Positions 33,665 through 44,111 are shown, numbered from the stretch's first letter. The stretch: 64,000 bases of DNA from G963663315 sp965204925 (GCA_965204925.1 OZ242021.1:1240001-1304000), one strand, 5' to 3'. Notes: generated from the letters alone by a model not told the origin. Made by a program: numbers and translations.

Positions 33665-36600
33665 TTATTCGAGGGCGAGTTCGGGGAGGGAGCGTACGAT
33701 TCTCATAGTTTCCAGGCTGACCGTGATCATACGCAGGAACAGGTCGAGCGGGTAACGAGGGTCGCCTGCTGTTTCGATTGCGTAGCGGTTGGCGTCGCTG
33801 ACAATTCCGCTTTTCTTGTCGATTTTGACGCATTGGCGTTGCATGACCCAGGCGAGGGCGGGTTTGCCGTTGACGACATATTCCCAGGCGTCTTCGGGGA
33901 TGTCGCGAATGGTGATGTGCGCGTTGTAGATCACCGTTGAGCGATCCCTGTTTCTGCCTGTTCCCGGATGCCTCATCTTCTCGACGCGATATATCTCCTG
34001 CGGATTGCCGATCAGTTGCTTGCCTGCGGTATCTATTGTGGCTGGATACGGGTCGACGGACTCATACCCCACATGCAATTCACCGAGGCGCCTGCCGGCG
34101 TCCCGAAATACGCGGTAGTCCACGGCTGAGCCCACCAAGGGAATACGGGGCAATTCCTTGACGAGGTTGGCGCGGAAGCGGCGGCGGTAGTCTTCGCTGT
34201 GCAGCAGGCCGTAGATATAGTGGAAGATGTCTTCGCGTGTGATGCGCTCCGCGGGGCAGGCTTGGCGAAAGCGCCGGAGTGCGTAATCCGTGATCGCATC
34301 CCGACGCTGATAGCCGGAGAGACACTCACCGGATAGTCGGGACTGGCCGCGCTCTTTGTCTTCCTCGTAGAGCCATAACGGGAAGCACTGGCCTGTTTCA
34401 ATCGTGCAAAGACTCGGTAGAGCATCGATCATCAGCGCGGAGAATCCAGACCGCGCCCCTTTCCCCGTCACGACAATCATGTGGTTGGGAAGAGTTGCAT
34501 TCGGGAAGATACGAGGCATCTGACAGACCATCTCATTCAACCGGCGACTGTAGAATTGCCACTGCTTCGTAAAGGGGCGGTATATGCAGGGCACGAACTG
34601 ACCGTCTGTCGGTTGGAGTGTTTTGCCTTTTTCCAGTTCCCGTTTAAGGGCGCGACTCCAACTGATTTTCGCGGGATCGTCATTTACAAAGTCATCAATC
34701 CCCGGAAGATTATTTCCACTTATGCCTGTGGCTCGTACTTCTGCCTCCCAGCGCCTCACCTCACTGTTGTAGAAGGCAATGGTCGAAGAAATATTGTCGG
34801 ACAATGCTGTTTTTGACGGGTTGACGCACCAGACATCCCGACTGGTAACGACACCGAGAGAATAATTGTGAAACAGGACATGTCCGGTTTTGTCTTTCTT
34901 GTTACCCATTTCGAGGTGGTCTTCGAAGCCGGAAGCCCGCTGATCCAGCCAGTCTCCATGCCCATCCGGTATTATCCGCGTCCATCCACCGGATTCTTCG
35001 ATCCCGCGGATGCTGCCGAACCGCCTGATAATGTCCAGCTTTTGTTCCCGGGTGAGGTTGTCTCCGATGTTGTGGAACAGGATTTGCCCTTGTTCTGTGG
35101 CGTCGGGATTCTTGACGAAGACCGTGATGGCAACACCCGTCATGCTGCCTTGTCCAAACACATTGCCTCCTTCACCCGCCCCGCCAGAAAGCATGTCCTT
35201 GCGGCCGTCACCGCGTAAATGAAATACGTAAATACGGGCGAACTCTTCCGCCAGACACTTGCGCAACCTGTCTGCAAATGCCCGTTCGACCCACGCGCTG
35301 CCGGTTACATACGCCATCACTCCGGCCTCGCCGAGCCGGTCGCTGCCCCAGCGAATCGCGCGGATATAGCTGTCGTAAAGATTTCTCTGGAGAGTGGCGC
35401 CGGATTGTTTCGCGTAGGTAGCCCGGATCCTTATGTCCAGATTCGCGTAGGCTACATTCTTCGCATTGTCGTTTTGGCTTTTCTGACCGGTTGACCAGGG
35501 TGGATTGCCGATAATCACGCGGATATCGGTTTCCTTTTGCCGTTGGCTGCGGTCGGTGTTCAACTTCATATAAGAGAACAATTCGCCGTCTCCTTCGTTG
35601 AGGGCGAACGTATCGGTCAGGCAGATGCCCTCCCAGGGCAGGTACTCATCCCGCCCCGCCACCGAATGAAACACGGTCTCGACGTTGATCGCGGCGATGT
35701 AGTAGGCGAGCAACACGATTTCATTGGCGTGTATTTCCTCACGATATTTGCGTTCCAGGTCCCCGGACGCGATCAGTCCCGATTGCAGCAGCCGGGTAAT
35801 GAAGGCGCCCGTGCCGGTGAAGGGATCGAGGATATGTACGCCTTGTGAACCGAGTGTCTGGGCGAACTCGTCCTGCAGCGCCTCGTTGACCGAGCGAATG
35901 ATGAAGTCGATGATCTCGACCGGTGTGTAGACGATGCCCAGCATTTTGGTTGTGCGCGGGAAGGCGCCGCGAAAGAACTTGTCGTACAACTCAACGATCA
36001 GTTTCTGTTTCGCTTGCAGCTCTGTGATACCCGCCGCCCGCCGGCGTACCGATGCGTAGAATCCCGCCAGCTTTTCGGCTTCGCGTTCGACCTGAGCCTC
36101 ATCAATCACTGACAGGATGTCCGTCATGGCGGCCGAGACAGGGTTTTGATCGACAAAGGCATAGTCCGCGAACAGGGCGTCAAACACTGGGCGGGTGATC
36201 AGATGTTGCGCCAGCATCTCAATAGCATCGGATTCCGCGATCGAGTCATTCAGATCATCTCGAAGTTCCCGGAGAAAATCCTGAAAAAAGGATTGGGCGT
36301 CGCTGCCCGGCTGCTGAACAAGGGTGGATATGCGCGTAATATGACTTTCTGCGATAGCTGCGACGTCTCTCGCCCAGTATTCCCAGTAGTCGCGCGTTCC
36401 GCACTTTTCAACGATTTTCGCCATCACGGCGCGCGAGAACTCGTCAATGACTATCGGCAATGGCTCCTGACGCTGGTCCCACCTTTCGGGGCTATCCGCG
36501 GCGCCATAGCCGATTCCCGGACCGGTTGGCGAGGAACGCGCCGGCAGATCTTCGATCTGATCTGTTACCGCATGAAGTTCGGCGTCGGGACTGGCATAAG

Positions 36601-38569
36601 GCCGATTGCCGTCCACGACCACGACACGATAACTGATGTCCTGGCCGAGGCTGACACGGTTGATTTCGGTATCCAGCCGTTCGTCATGGGAACGCAGCGC
36701 GTTCACGATCTGCCAGATCACGCGGTACTTTCTGTTATTGTTGAGTGCGACTTGCGCGGGAATATCGGGCGGAATACCGACCGGCAGAATGACATAGCCC
36801 ATGCGCTTGCCGGGCGCGTGGCGCATCACTCGCCCGACTGCCTGTACAACATCAATCTGACTGTTGCGCGGATGCAGGAACAAAATGGCATCCAGGGACG
36901 GTACGTCCACCCCTTCGGTCAGGCAGCGCGCATTGCTCAGAATACGACAGCGATTGGCGTCTGTGTCTTCCTTGAGCCAGTCCAGCCTTTTGCCTCGCTC
37001 CCGGGCATTGTATGTCCCGTCCACATGATCGACTTCGCAGTGCGCGCCGTCGATTCCTTCGTCTCTGTTTGTCGACTGAAATTCTTCGATCACCTGTCCG
37101 AATTCGTCTCGCACCAACTTCGAGCTTTTGATATTCCGGCAGAACGCCAGAGCGCGACGCATTGGACCCGAATCCGCCTCGGTTTCCTCGTCAAGGCCAA
37201 TCCTGGACAAGGCTTTCCAGCAGCCCACAATCCTGGTTGCGTCATCCAGAACCAGTTCGCTGCTTTCATCGGCCAGCCGCTTTTGTACGGCCGCGCTTAC
37301 CTGGCCTTCGTCTATCTTCAGTACGATCACCCGGTAGTCGGTGAGGATACCGCTTTCCACGGCCCGCGCGAAGCCGAAATGAAACAGGACATCGCCGTAC
37401 AGTTCGGGATCGTCCATGGAGGCGAGGACGGCTTTGGCGTCTTGCGCCTTCGATCTCGCTGTTTCGCCATAAATGCGCGGTGTCGCGGTCATGTACAGGC
37501 GTTTGCGGCCGCGAACCACGGCATTATCGTGCACCTTCACGAAATTCGATTGATCTTCGCCCGCAAATGTCACGCCCGTAGTGCGGTGCGCCTCGTCACA
37601 GACGATCAGGTCGAACGCGGCCAGACCATGTTCTCCCTGGGCCGCGGCGATCACCGAGATCGACTGATAGGTGGCGAAGACGACACGCATGGAATCGATA
37701 TCGGATGCAATCACCGCCTGTGCCAGCGAAGCCGGGTCTGTGGTTGCCGGAAGGGCGAGGTCGGTGACTTCGATCTCCGCCACATCATCCCGATTGCGCC
37801 GGCGCCTGCCCACTTGGGTATCCGAGCATACGGCGAAGGCAGTGAGCGGCAAAACCGCATCGGTACACCATTCCCGAATGGTTTGCGACATCAGCGCAAG
37901 GGATGGTACCAAGAGCAGGACATGCCCGCCGCAGCCGGCAAGTTCCTCGGCGACCCGCAATGCTGTCAATGTTTTCCCGGCGCCGCAGGCCATGATGAGC
38001 TTGCCGCGGTCGGCTTTGGCTAACCCGTCTCGCACAGCCGCCAGCGCTTCGATTTGATCCGGTCGCAGGGTTTTCGGTTCGGAACGCGCAATCTCGCCGC
38101 TCGCCGCGAATGCGGACCAGTCTACCGGACTTTCGTACAAGGTACGAAGGCTGACGACCGCCGTTGGGGTCGTCTGGCCATGCAACATCGCTTCGGCGTT
38201 GGGACTCCACGGCGTATCGGTGGTTTCGACGATCAGGCGTTCGGCGAACCAGCGCTTCGCCGACGCCGAGAGGAAGGTGTCAATATCATCCTTGGCGATA
38301 CGCCGGTTGGCGTCGAAGAACTTGCACTGAATTGCGACGTACTTTCCATCGGGGCGCGCTCCGACCAGATCAATGCCCGTGTCGGTACGCTCCAGTTGTC
38401 TTTCCCGCGCCCATTCCGACCAGGGTTCAACTTTCGCGAAACGTTGCGCCTGCACCGGGTCGGTGACCAGCCACGCGGCAATCAGTTTCTCGAACGCAGC
38501 GCCCTTGTCGCGTTCGCTGAGGGCGTTCGTCCGCAAGAATTCAAGCAGCTTATCAAGGGTCATCGTCAT
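33665..38569 (-). CDS. Type ISP-like restriction-modification enzyme
   Basis: This single polypeptide of about 1634 residues has, in order: a Mrr-like PD-(D/E)XK nuclease (TGIDLVGA...AIQCKF near residue 80), an SF2 helicase/translocase (CGAGKTLTALRVA near 196, CDEAHRTTG near 326, QAVGRVMRH), an N6-adenine methyltransferase (LDPFTGTGAFITRLL near 915, IIGNPPWSTG near 1023) and a C-terminal target-recognition region. This order and size match Type ISP enzymes such as LlaGI. Two ATGs, 38569 and 38563, overlap the end of the ATPase copy 2 (ATGACGATGACC), so the two genes are translationally coupled. Confidence 0.9.
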   Translation of the reverse strand: MTMTLDKLLEFLRTNALSERDKGAAFEKLIAAWLVTDPVQAQRFAKVEPWSEWARERQLERTDTGIDLVGARPDGKYVAIQCKFFDANRRIAKDDIDTFLSASAKRWFAERLIVETTDTPWSPNAEAMLHGQTTPTAVVSLRTLYESPVDWSAFAASGEIARSEPKTLRPDQIEALAAVRDGLAKADRGKLIMACGAGKTLTALRVAEELAGCGGHVLLLVPSLALMSQTIREWCTDAVLPLTAFAVCSDTQVGRRRRNRDDVAEIEVTDLALPATTDPASLAQAVIASDIDSMRVVFATYQSISVIAAAQGEHGLAAFDLIVCDEAHRTTGVTFAGEDQSNFVKVHDNAVVRGRKRLYMTATPRIYGETARSKAQDAKAVLASMDDPELYGDVLFHFGFARAVESGILTDYRVIVLKIDEGQVSAAVQKRLADESSELVLDDATRIVGCWKALSRIGLDEETEADSGPMRRALAFCRNIKSSKLVRDEFGQVIEEFQSTNRDEGIDGAHCEVDHVDGTYNARERGKRLDWLKEDTDANRCRILSNARCLTEGVDVPSLDAILFLHPRNSQIDVVQAVGRVMRHAPGKRMGYVILPVGIPPDIPAQVALNNNRKYRVIWQIVNALRSHDERLDTEINRVSLGQDISYRVVVVDGNRPYASPDAELHAVTDQIEDLPARSSPTGPGIGYGAADSPERWDQRQEPLPIVIDEFSRAVMAKIVEKCGTRDYWEYWARDVAAIAESHITRISTLVQQPGSDAQSFFQDFLRELRDDLNDSIAESDAIEMLAQHLITRPVFDALFADYAFVDQNPVSAAMTDILSVIDEAQVEREAEKLAGFYASVRRRAAGITELQAKQKLIVELYDKFFRGAFPRTTKMLGIVYTPVEIIDFIIRSVNEALQDEFAQTLGSQGVHILDPFTGTGAFITRLLQSGLIASGDLERKYREEIHANEIVLLAYYIAAINVETVFHSVAGRDEYLPWEGICLTDTFALNEGDGELFSYMKLNTDRSQRQKETDIRVIIGNPPWSTGQKSQNDNAKNVAYANLDIRIRATYAKQSGATLQRNLYDSYIRAIRWGSDRLGEAGVMAYVTGSAWVERAFADRLRKCLAEEFARIYVFHLRGDGRKDMLSGGAGEGGNVFGQGSMTGVAITVFVKNPDATEQGQILFHNIGDNLTREQKLDIIRRFGSIRGIEESGGWTRIIPDGHGDWLDQRASGFEDHLEMGNKKDKTGHVLFHNYSLGVVTSRDVWCVNPSKTALSDNISSTIAFYNSEVRRWEAEVRATGISGNNLPGIDDFVNDDPAKISWSRALKRELEKGKTLQPTDGQFVPCIYRPFTKQWQFYSRRLNEMVCQMPRIFPNATLPNHMIVVTGKGARSGFSALMIDALPSLCTIETGQCFPLWLYEEDKERGQSRLSGECLSGYQRRDAITDYALRRFRQACPAERITREDIFHYIYGLLHSEDYRRRFRANLVKELPRIPLVGSAVDYRVFRDAGRRLGELHVGYESVDPYPATIDTAGKQLIGNPQEIYRVEKMRHPGTGRNRDRSTVIYNAHITIRDIPEDAWEYVVNGKPALAWVMQRQCVKIDKKSGIVSDANRYAIETAGDPRYPLDLFLRMITVSLETMRIVRSLPELALE

Positions 38570-40145
38570 CCTGCGGGACAGTGTCCGGTTCCGGTGTCCG
38601 CAATTCATCCAGAAGCGCCTCTATCCGTTCATCGCCCAGCGCGGCGGCATGATCTCGCGCGGCGCGCCCGCTATTGTCCCTGATATCCAGTGACCGCAAT
38701 GCTTTTGGCAGACCGCTCTCCACTTCCATCAGGCGCTTGACCATCGCCACCATGCCCAGCTCGACCGCCAGTATCAGCGGTGTGCGTCCGCGCATATCTG
38801 TGGCTCGGAGCAGTCTGGCCTGTTCCCCGTCATCCCGGCGCCGGCGCATGACCTGATCAATTTCCTGCGGGTTTTCTGCCGATACCGCTGCGTGCAACGG
38901 GCTGGGCGGGAGCGTTGCCCGGGCAGCAATATAATTGGCCAGCGACGGAATCGGACAGGAAAATCTTCCATCTGCGGTTTTCTGAACGACTCCGGCATGC
39001 AGCATCGCCTCAAAGGTCTGCCTGACAGTCATGCCCTCAGGCAACGAACATCGTCCGAAATCTTCAGAGGGAGGATCCTGACATGCCCTGTCGATGACAG
39101 CCATGATCTGACCATCCTCCATCGGCGGCATCCGTCTCATTTCCTCAAGAACCTTCGCTATCAATACATAGCGGTTCTGCAACCCGCCCTGCATACGGTG
39201 CGTATAATAAGTAAAGCGTAACTGCCGCCCATGCCTGCGCGCCGTGTCGAGATTCACCGCGTCCGGTCGCCAGTCCTTGTCGCGGATTTCTTCGCACAAT
39301 GCAATCAGGAAATTGCGGCAGTGCATCGGCCAGCCCTGACTGTCGCGGCGAAATGCCATATCCCAGCGCTTGAGAGTCGATTGCGCCGGTCTTGCCGAGG
39401 ACAGATGCTTGTCAACAAACCGCGTCATGAGTTCATCCATCTCGTCATCACTGAACCCCGGCAGGGTCAATTCCGACCCCATAGTCAGCCGCGTCAGACC
39501 GGCACAGCGCAACAGGTCGGCGCTGTTGGCAAGTCCGCCGTAGATCGGGAATATCGGCGCTCCGTGCTCTCCCGTATGGAGTAGTCGAATGTTCTTTGCC
39601 AGATTCGTCTGCGGATTCAGGTCGTTGCCGAGAAGTACAGATTGAATCTCGTCGAATAGCAAAATAATCGGTGTAAGTGATTTTCCGGTTGCTTGCGCAG
39701 AATCCATATCGAGAGTGACGCCGCCCATGCCTGCTATACCCAATGATAACGACCGGAAACTCGCCAAGGTTTGTTTGATAGCGGTATTCTCGCCCGCTTT
39801 TCCTGAGACGATTTCAAGCAATCCCTGCAACGGCAATTCCAGTGAGCCGGCGGCCACCCGGATTGCCGCCGGCATCCCTTTTTCTCCTGACGGCCAATTT
39901 TCTGCAATCTTCTCAAGCAGGGCGGACTTGCCGGCGCCGGGAGCGCCCTGAATGACTGTGGTCAGATCAATACCCGGAGCTACGCTATCCTGCCTTCTCA
40001 GAAGCTTGTTGACACAAGCCTGCACGTGAGACAGTTCCGCTTTGCGCCCAACGAAGATACTGGCACGCCCGCGATCCTTGTCCTCAATAAACTCTACAAG
40101 CGCCGTGCGTTGCTGCCCGTTCAGTTGTCCGCTGTCATCTGCCAT
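38553..40145 (-). CDS. AAA/STAND-like ATPase with ankyrin-like C-terminus, copy 2
   Basis: This 530-residue paralogue starts at MADDSGQLNGQQ (ATG at 40145; an upstream in-frame ATG at 40244 lies in non-homologous DNA). It has the same layout as copy 1: Walker A GAPGAGKSALLEKIA, Walker B ILLFDEIQSVL, ankyrin-like end. Its N-terminus is nearly identical to copy 1, its middle to copy 3, and its region before the ankyrin part is its own. It overlaps the start of the Type ISP gene, which suggests it regulates or licenses that enzyme or acts beside it. Confidence 0.7.
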   Translation of the reverse strand: MADDSGQLNGQQRTALVEFIEDKDRGRASIFVGRKAELSHVQACVNKLLRRQDSVAPGIDLTTVIQGAPGAGKSALLEKIAENWPSGEKGMPAAIRVAAGSLELPLQGLLEIVSGKAGENTAIKQTLASFRSLSLGIAGMGGVTLDMDSAQATGKSLTPIILLFDEIQSVLLGNDLNPQTNLAKNIRLLHTGEHGAPIFPIYGGLANSADLLRCAGLTRLTMGSELTLPGFSDDEMDELMTRFVDKHLSSARPAQSTLKRWDMAFRRDSQGWPMHCRNFLIALCEEIRDKDWRPDAVNLDTARRHGRQLRFTYYTHRMQGGLQNRYVLIAKVLEEMRRMPPMEDGQIMAVIDRACQDPPSEDFGRCSLPEGMTVRQTFEAMLHAGVVQKTADGRFSCPIPSLANYIAARATLPPSPLHAAVSAENPQEIDQVMRRRRDDGEQARLLRATDMRGRTPLILAVELGMVAMVKRLMEVESGLPKALRSLDIRDNSGRAARDHAAALGDERIEALLDELRTPEPDTVPQDDDDP

Positions 40146-40299
40146 GATTTCAAGTGTACTCCGGTCAGTCCATACTCGCAATGCCGGTCTGTCAAACTGT
40201 GTGTAGCGATCGAATACTCGAACGGGTATCATGGGCAAGCCCACGATCTATCGACCGTTGGAAAACCATAACTCTGGAATAAACCTCCGGCATCAGTGA
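40146..40299. promoter_or_regulatory. Divergent promoter region, ATPase copy 2 / effector gene
   Basis: These 154 bases separate the minus-strand ATPase copy 2 from the plus-strand effector gene. Bases about 40217-40273 recur at 27778-27830. No clear -10/-35 pair was identified. Confidence 0.35.
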
Positions 40300-40612
40300 A
40301 TGCATCAGCAAATTACCTGCCCGATCTGGAGAACTCCTGCTGAGCGGCGCGCGACCTGTAGCGATGCACAGTGCTTCAGGTCTCCCCGTACGGGTGGTGA
40401 TTATCTTGTAAGCGGGTCCGTGCTTGAGATGATCGGGCAGCTTGACGATTCCCTGAAGGCTCGCCTGACCACGTGGCTGGTTGAACAGAGACGTACAGGA
40501 AATCAATGCCCAAAAATTACCAGCCAGACGATCGAGGATGTATGCCAACAACGGGCGATGGAGGTTAGCGAACGTGCGGACGCGATTTTGAGGTGTCTGG
40601 CGAAAAGTTCTA

Positions 40613-41454
40613 GATACTATCGTCACAAGATGGCAGTCCACAGGGCGAGGCATCGGATATGAATCGCGGCGAGGAAGGAGTTGACATTCCTGGTATAACG
40701 GGTGGCGATGCCCCGCCAGCGTTTGAGATGCAGAAAAGCATTCTCCACCAGATGCCGCAGACGGTAGAGATACCGGTCATGCTGCCGCAGCTCCCGACGA
40801 TTGCGCTTCGACGGAATCACCGGCTCCATCCCCCGCTCGGCGCAGTACGCCACAATGGCATCGGTGTCATAAGCCCGATCCGCCAACAGGACGCCCGCAT
40901 CAATCCCCCTGATCAAAAGGTCAGCCTGGCGACAATCAGCGGCGGTACCCTCCGTAACAACGGCTCGGACCGGCATACCATGCGCATCCACGGCCAGATG
41001 CAGTTTCGTGTTGAGCCCCCTTTTGTGCGATCCATCGCCTGATTTCCGCCCCGCGCTCCAGTCCCATGAGGAGGCGCCTTGACATAACTCGCATCTATCA
41101 TCAGCCATTCGTAATCCGGTTCTTCCATGACCCGTTCCAGCAACCCCTCCCAAATCCCCTTGTCCCGCCAACGGCAGAAGCGCCGATGGGTGTTCTTCCA
41201 GTCGCCGTAATCCGGTGGCAGGTCCCGCCACGGCGCCCCGGTACGAAGAATCCAGAACACTGCATTGAGAAAACGCCGATTGTCCTCGGCGACCCCTCCC
41301 CACTGGCCTCTTCGACCGGGCAGATGAGGCTTCAGCAAGGACCATACGCGGTCCGAAATATCATGTCTGCGATGGGAATCAGTCATCTCAATCAACCAAA
41401 AGATTTGCTTCCCTCAATTATACCACACTAACCCTTTCTTGTGACGACAGTATC
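40613..41454 (-). mobile_element. IS5-family insertion sequence (IS427-group), full length
   Basis: This 842-bp element has terminal inverted repeats: left GATACTATCGTCACAAG, right CTTGTGACGACAGTATC. Both ends abut a CTAG, matching the YTAR target preference of the IS427 group with TA duplication. The transposase is in two overlapping frames on the minus strand. Confidence 0.85.
40623..41395 (-). CDS. IS5-family transposase, two frames joined by -1 frameshift
   Basis: The first frame covers MTDSHRRHDISDRVWSLLKP to AMDRTKGG; the second continues HKRGLNTKLHLAVDAHG to the end FLAAIHIRCLALWTAIL. The frames meet at ACAAAAGGGGG near 41028, where a -1 slip on the A-run joins them. This is the normal expression mode of IS427-group elements and not a defect. 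DDE residues lie in LMIDASYVK, LLADRAYDTDA and the RHLVENAF helix. Confidence 0.85.
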
Positions 41455-41457
41455 TAG

Positions 41458-42137
41458 GACGGGACGGGCTTGCGGTGCGCTCGCTACCGACCCCGAACCC
41501 TTCCCGCCAACTGGTCATCAGTGACTCGGTGGTACGCGCAGACAAGGACCGAAAGGACCGGGAAAAAGGCATCGCCCGATGGCGCAAGCGACTCGCCAAA
41601 AGCAAAAACCCCAAAGCCCGGCTCAAAACCCGTGGCTTCGCAAAGTTCCTCCATATCCAGGGCCAAGCCACGGTACAGGTCAATGAACAAGCCGTAGCGC
41701 ACGATGCCAGGTGGGACGGATTGCATGGGGTGATCACGAACCTGCCCACCGCTACCCACGAGCAGACCATCCTGGAGCGCTACCGGGGATTGTGGCAGAC
41801 CGAGGAGACCTTCCGAGTCAGCAAACATGACCTCAAGGTGCGTCCCATCTTCCATTGGACTGCGAAACGCATCCAGGCGCATCTCGCCATCGCCTTCATG
41901 AGCCTGCTGTGTGTCCGCCATTTGCAGTATCGAATGGCGCTGCAACAAGGCCAACGGGTTTCCCCGCAAGTCATCTGCAATGCCTTGACTCATGTCCAGT
42001 ACAGTGTGCTTGCAGATACCGGAAACGGGCGGCGCTATGCGATCCCATCGCTTGTTTGCAAGGTCGCCGAAACGTTGTACAGGGTAGTTGGAAAACGCCA
42101 CAACCCAGAGCCGTTCGAGATTAAGAAGTCGGCTTGA
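41458..42137 (+). pseudogene. IS1634-family transposase, C-terminal fragment
   Basis: The plus-strand frame reads the C-terminal third of an IS4-superfamily (IS1634) transposase: ERYRGLWQTEETFRVSKHDL with the catalytic Glu, then RPIFHWTAKRIQAHLAIAF. Its N-terminal part is absent; the IS5 right end sits directly at its broken edge (CTAG at 41454-41457). Confidence 0.75.
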
Positions 42138-42241
42138 TGTTGCCCCAACAAAGCCCCGAAAAAGGTACAAATGTAGTGCCCGTGGAACCAGCCGCACTCA
42201 ATCAAATCAATCAGTTATCGCAATAAACCGTCGAAGTCAGG

Positions 42242-42631
42242 TGCATCTGGCCGTGGATGCGCATGGTATGCCGGTCCGAGCCGTTGTTACGGAAGGTACC
42301 GCCGCTGATTGTCGCCAGGCTGACCTCTTGATCAAGGGGATTGATGCGGGTGCTCTGTTGGCGGATCGGGCTTACGACACCGATGCCATTGTGGCGTACT
42401 GCGCCGAGCGGGGGATGGAGCCGGTGATTCCGTCGAAGCGCAATCGCCGGGAGCTGCGGCAGCATGACCGGTATCTCTACCGTCTGCGGCATCTGGTTGA
42501 GAATGCTTTTCTGCATCTCAAGCGCTGGCGGGGCATCGCCACCCGTTATACCAGGAATGCCAACTCCTTCCTCGCCGCGATTCATATCCGATGCCTCGCC
42601 CTGTGGACTGCCATCTTGTGACGACAGTATC
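42242..42631 (+). mobile_element. IS5-family element, truncated, opposite orientation
   Basis: This is the 3' part of a second IS5 copy, nearly identical to the one at 40613-41454 but inverted. It reads HLAVDAHGMPVRAVVTEG to LALWTAIL and ends with the inverted repeat GACGACAGTATC at 42631. The 5' half is replaced by the IS1634 fragment. Together the two IS5 pieces bracket the insertion in the effector gene. Confidence 0.8.
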
Positions 42632-43445
42632 TAGTACATTGGGCAAACCGATCGATTTTCGTATCTTCGATAAACTCGACCTTGCAGCTAATGAAAACCA
42701 TCTGGTTTATTTCGATCTTCTCGCGTCTTCCGAATGCGTAAACCATGAAGAATTGTACTTTCTTCTGTCCTATCTGCAAGAACGCCACTGGATTCAAGAC
42801 TACAATAAAAACAATCGGGAGCAACGATGCGTTCTCACTGTGCGAGGCCATGCAAGACTGGCGGAACTGGAAAGGGTCGTCCCGGAGTCATCAAAGGTCT
42901 TTATCGCAATGTGGTTCAATCCCGAGATGACCGAGGCATATGAAAAAGGTATTGCACCTGCGATCAAGGAGGCAGGATACGAGCCAGTGCGGATTGACCG
43001 AAAAAATCATTTGAACAAGATTGATGACGAAATCATCTCCGAGATCAGAAGAGCCCGCTTCGTCGTAGCGGATTTCACACATGGGGAGGAGGGTGTGCGC
43101 GGAGGCGTCTATTACGAGGCCGGTTTTGCCCATGGTCTCCAGATTCCGGTGATATTCACCTGCCACGAGAACATGATCGATAAAATTCATTTCGATACAC
43201 GTCAATACAATCACATTCTCTGGAAGGCGTCCGATGATTTACACAATCAACTGGTCAATCGCATCACGGCAACCATCGGAGACGGGCCACTCAAGTCGGC
43301 TGACCCATGATGGGAACCGGCGCATATCAAGGAAAAGCAATTTCCCGAATGTTATCATGCGGGGATTATGTATAGCGCCAGCCACTCACAAGTGTTTCAG
43401 TAGATTATTGCAGAAAAAATTTGTAGCGACCACATGGCATATTTT

Positions 43446-43909
43446 ATGAGCGATCAGGGACAATATACTGGGCAAGTATTCGGTGGTGATTGGATAGAGA
43501 AAAAACTCACCATCCTTGAGCGTTATCTTGATGCGCATACCACTGCGTTACGTAAACAACGGATTCAGTCTCTGGTACATTGACGCTTTTGCAGGCGCTG
43601 GCAGTAGCATTGAGTCATCCACTGATGAAGATAGCAACGATATACGCCGCTTTGTCAGTGGTTCCGTCGAACGGGCGATAAATATCCGTAACAAGCGGTT
43701 CGACAAGTTGGTCTTTTGAACAAAATACAAACCGATACAGCGAATTGGCCAATCTGAAAGAGAGACACGCTGATAGAGATATTGATGTCGTTAACGATGA
43801 CGCTGAGGTCCCGTTCTTTTTCAAGCAATGGGGCGGTGTGTTCAAGAAGAAAGCCGGGCGGACGCTGGATCATCAAGTGTGGGATCAGATGCCATGTCCG
43901 GCGGTATGA
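43446..43909 (+). pseudogene. TcmP / DUF5131 chimeric remnant
   Basis: The first part matches the N-terminus of three-Cys-motif partner protein TcmP: DWIEKKLTILERYLDAHTTAL, then after a frameshift LWYIDAFAGAGS. After a further frame change (near 43718) a second join at about 43811 leads to the C-terminus of a DUF5131 protein: VPFFFKQWGGVFKKKAG to WDQMPCPAV. TcmP and DUF5131 genes are normally neighbours, so a deletion fused them. This copy is not functional. Confidence 0.7.
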
Positions 43910-43943
43910 TCGGGCATGGTTTGTGTGGGTTGTCAATTAATAC

Positions 43944-44111
43944 TCAATGAACGGGCATAATATCGGGCAGTTCGCGGCGCTTGTCGACTGCCACGCTCAA
44001 TTCTGGACCAGACATCCAAAACTGGCGCAGTCCACTGTCGAATAGTCTCCCGCGTTCGCTGAGGGCGTTCGTCCGCAAGAATTCAAGCAGCTTATCAAGG
44101 GTCATCGTCAT
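43944..44111 (-). pseudogene. Type ISP gene 5' stub
   Basis: The first 20 codons (MTMTLDKLLEFLRTNALSER) match the start of the Type ISP enzyme at 38569. At about 44052 the homology ends and unrelated sequence follows to a stop. It overlaps the end of ATPase copy 3 exactly as the intact gene overlaps copy 2, so an ATPase plus Type ISP unit was once duplicated here. Confidence 0.8.

Larger units (their letters stand above)
40300..43310 (+). pseudogene. Deoxyribosyltransferase-like effector gene interrupted by IS DNA
   Basis: The gene is in two parts, 40300-40612 and 42634-43310, split by about 2 kb of IS DNA. Removing that DNA and one copy of the TA duplication restores an in-frame join at a CTAG site (LAKSS-STLGKPIDF). 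The rebuilt protein of about 330 residues has an N-terminal region with Cys residues (TCPIWRTPAERRATC), a helical middle, and a C-terminal Rossmann-like domain: VFIAMWFNPEM, RIDRKNHLNKIDDEII, VVADFTHGEEGVRGGVYYEAGFA. That is the pattern of nucleoside 2-deoxyribosyltransferase/TIR-like defence effectors. Its 3' part alone (from about 42645) could still be expressed. Confidence 0.7.

Noticed and set aside
36146..38023. 625-codon reading frame antisense to the Type ISP gene
   Set aside because: The sense strand encodes intact helicase and methyltransferase motifs; the antisense frame has no recognisable domain.
41024..41045. Frameshift in the IS5 transposase taken as decay
   Set aside because: The A-run slip with overlapping frames is the normal -1 frameshift expression of IS427-group elements, and the ends are intact.
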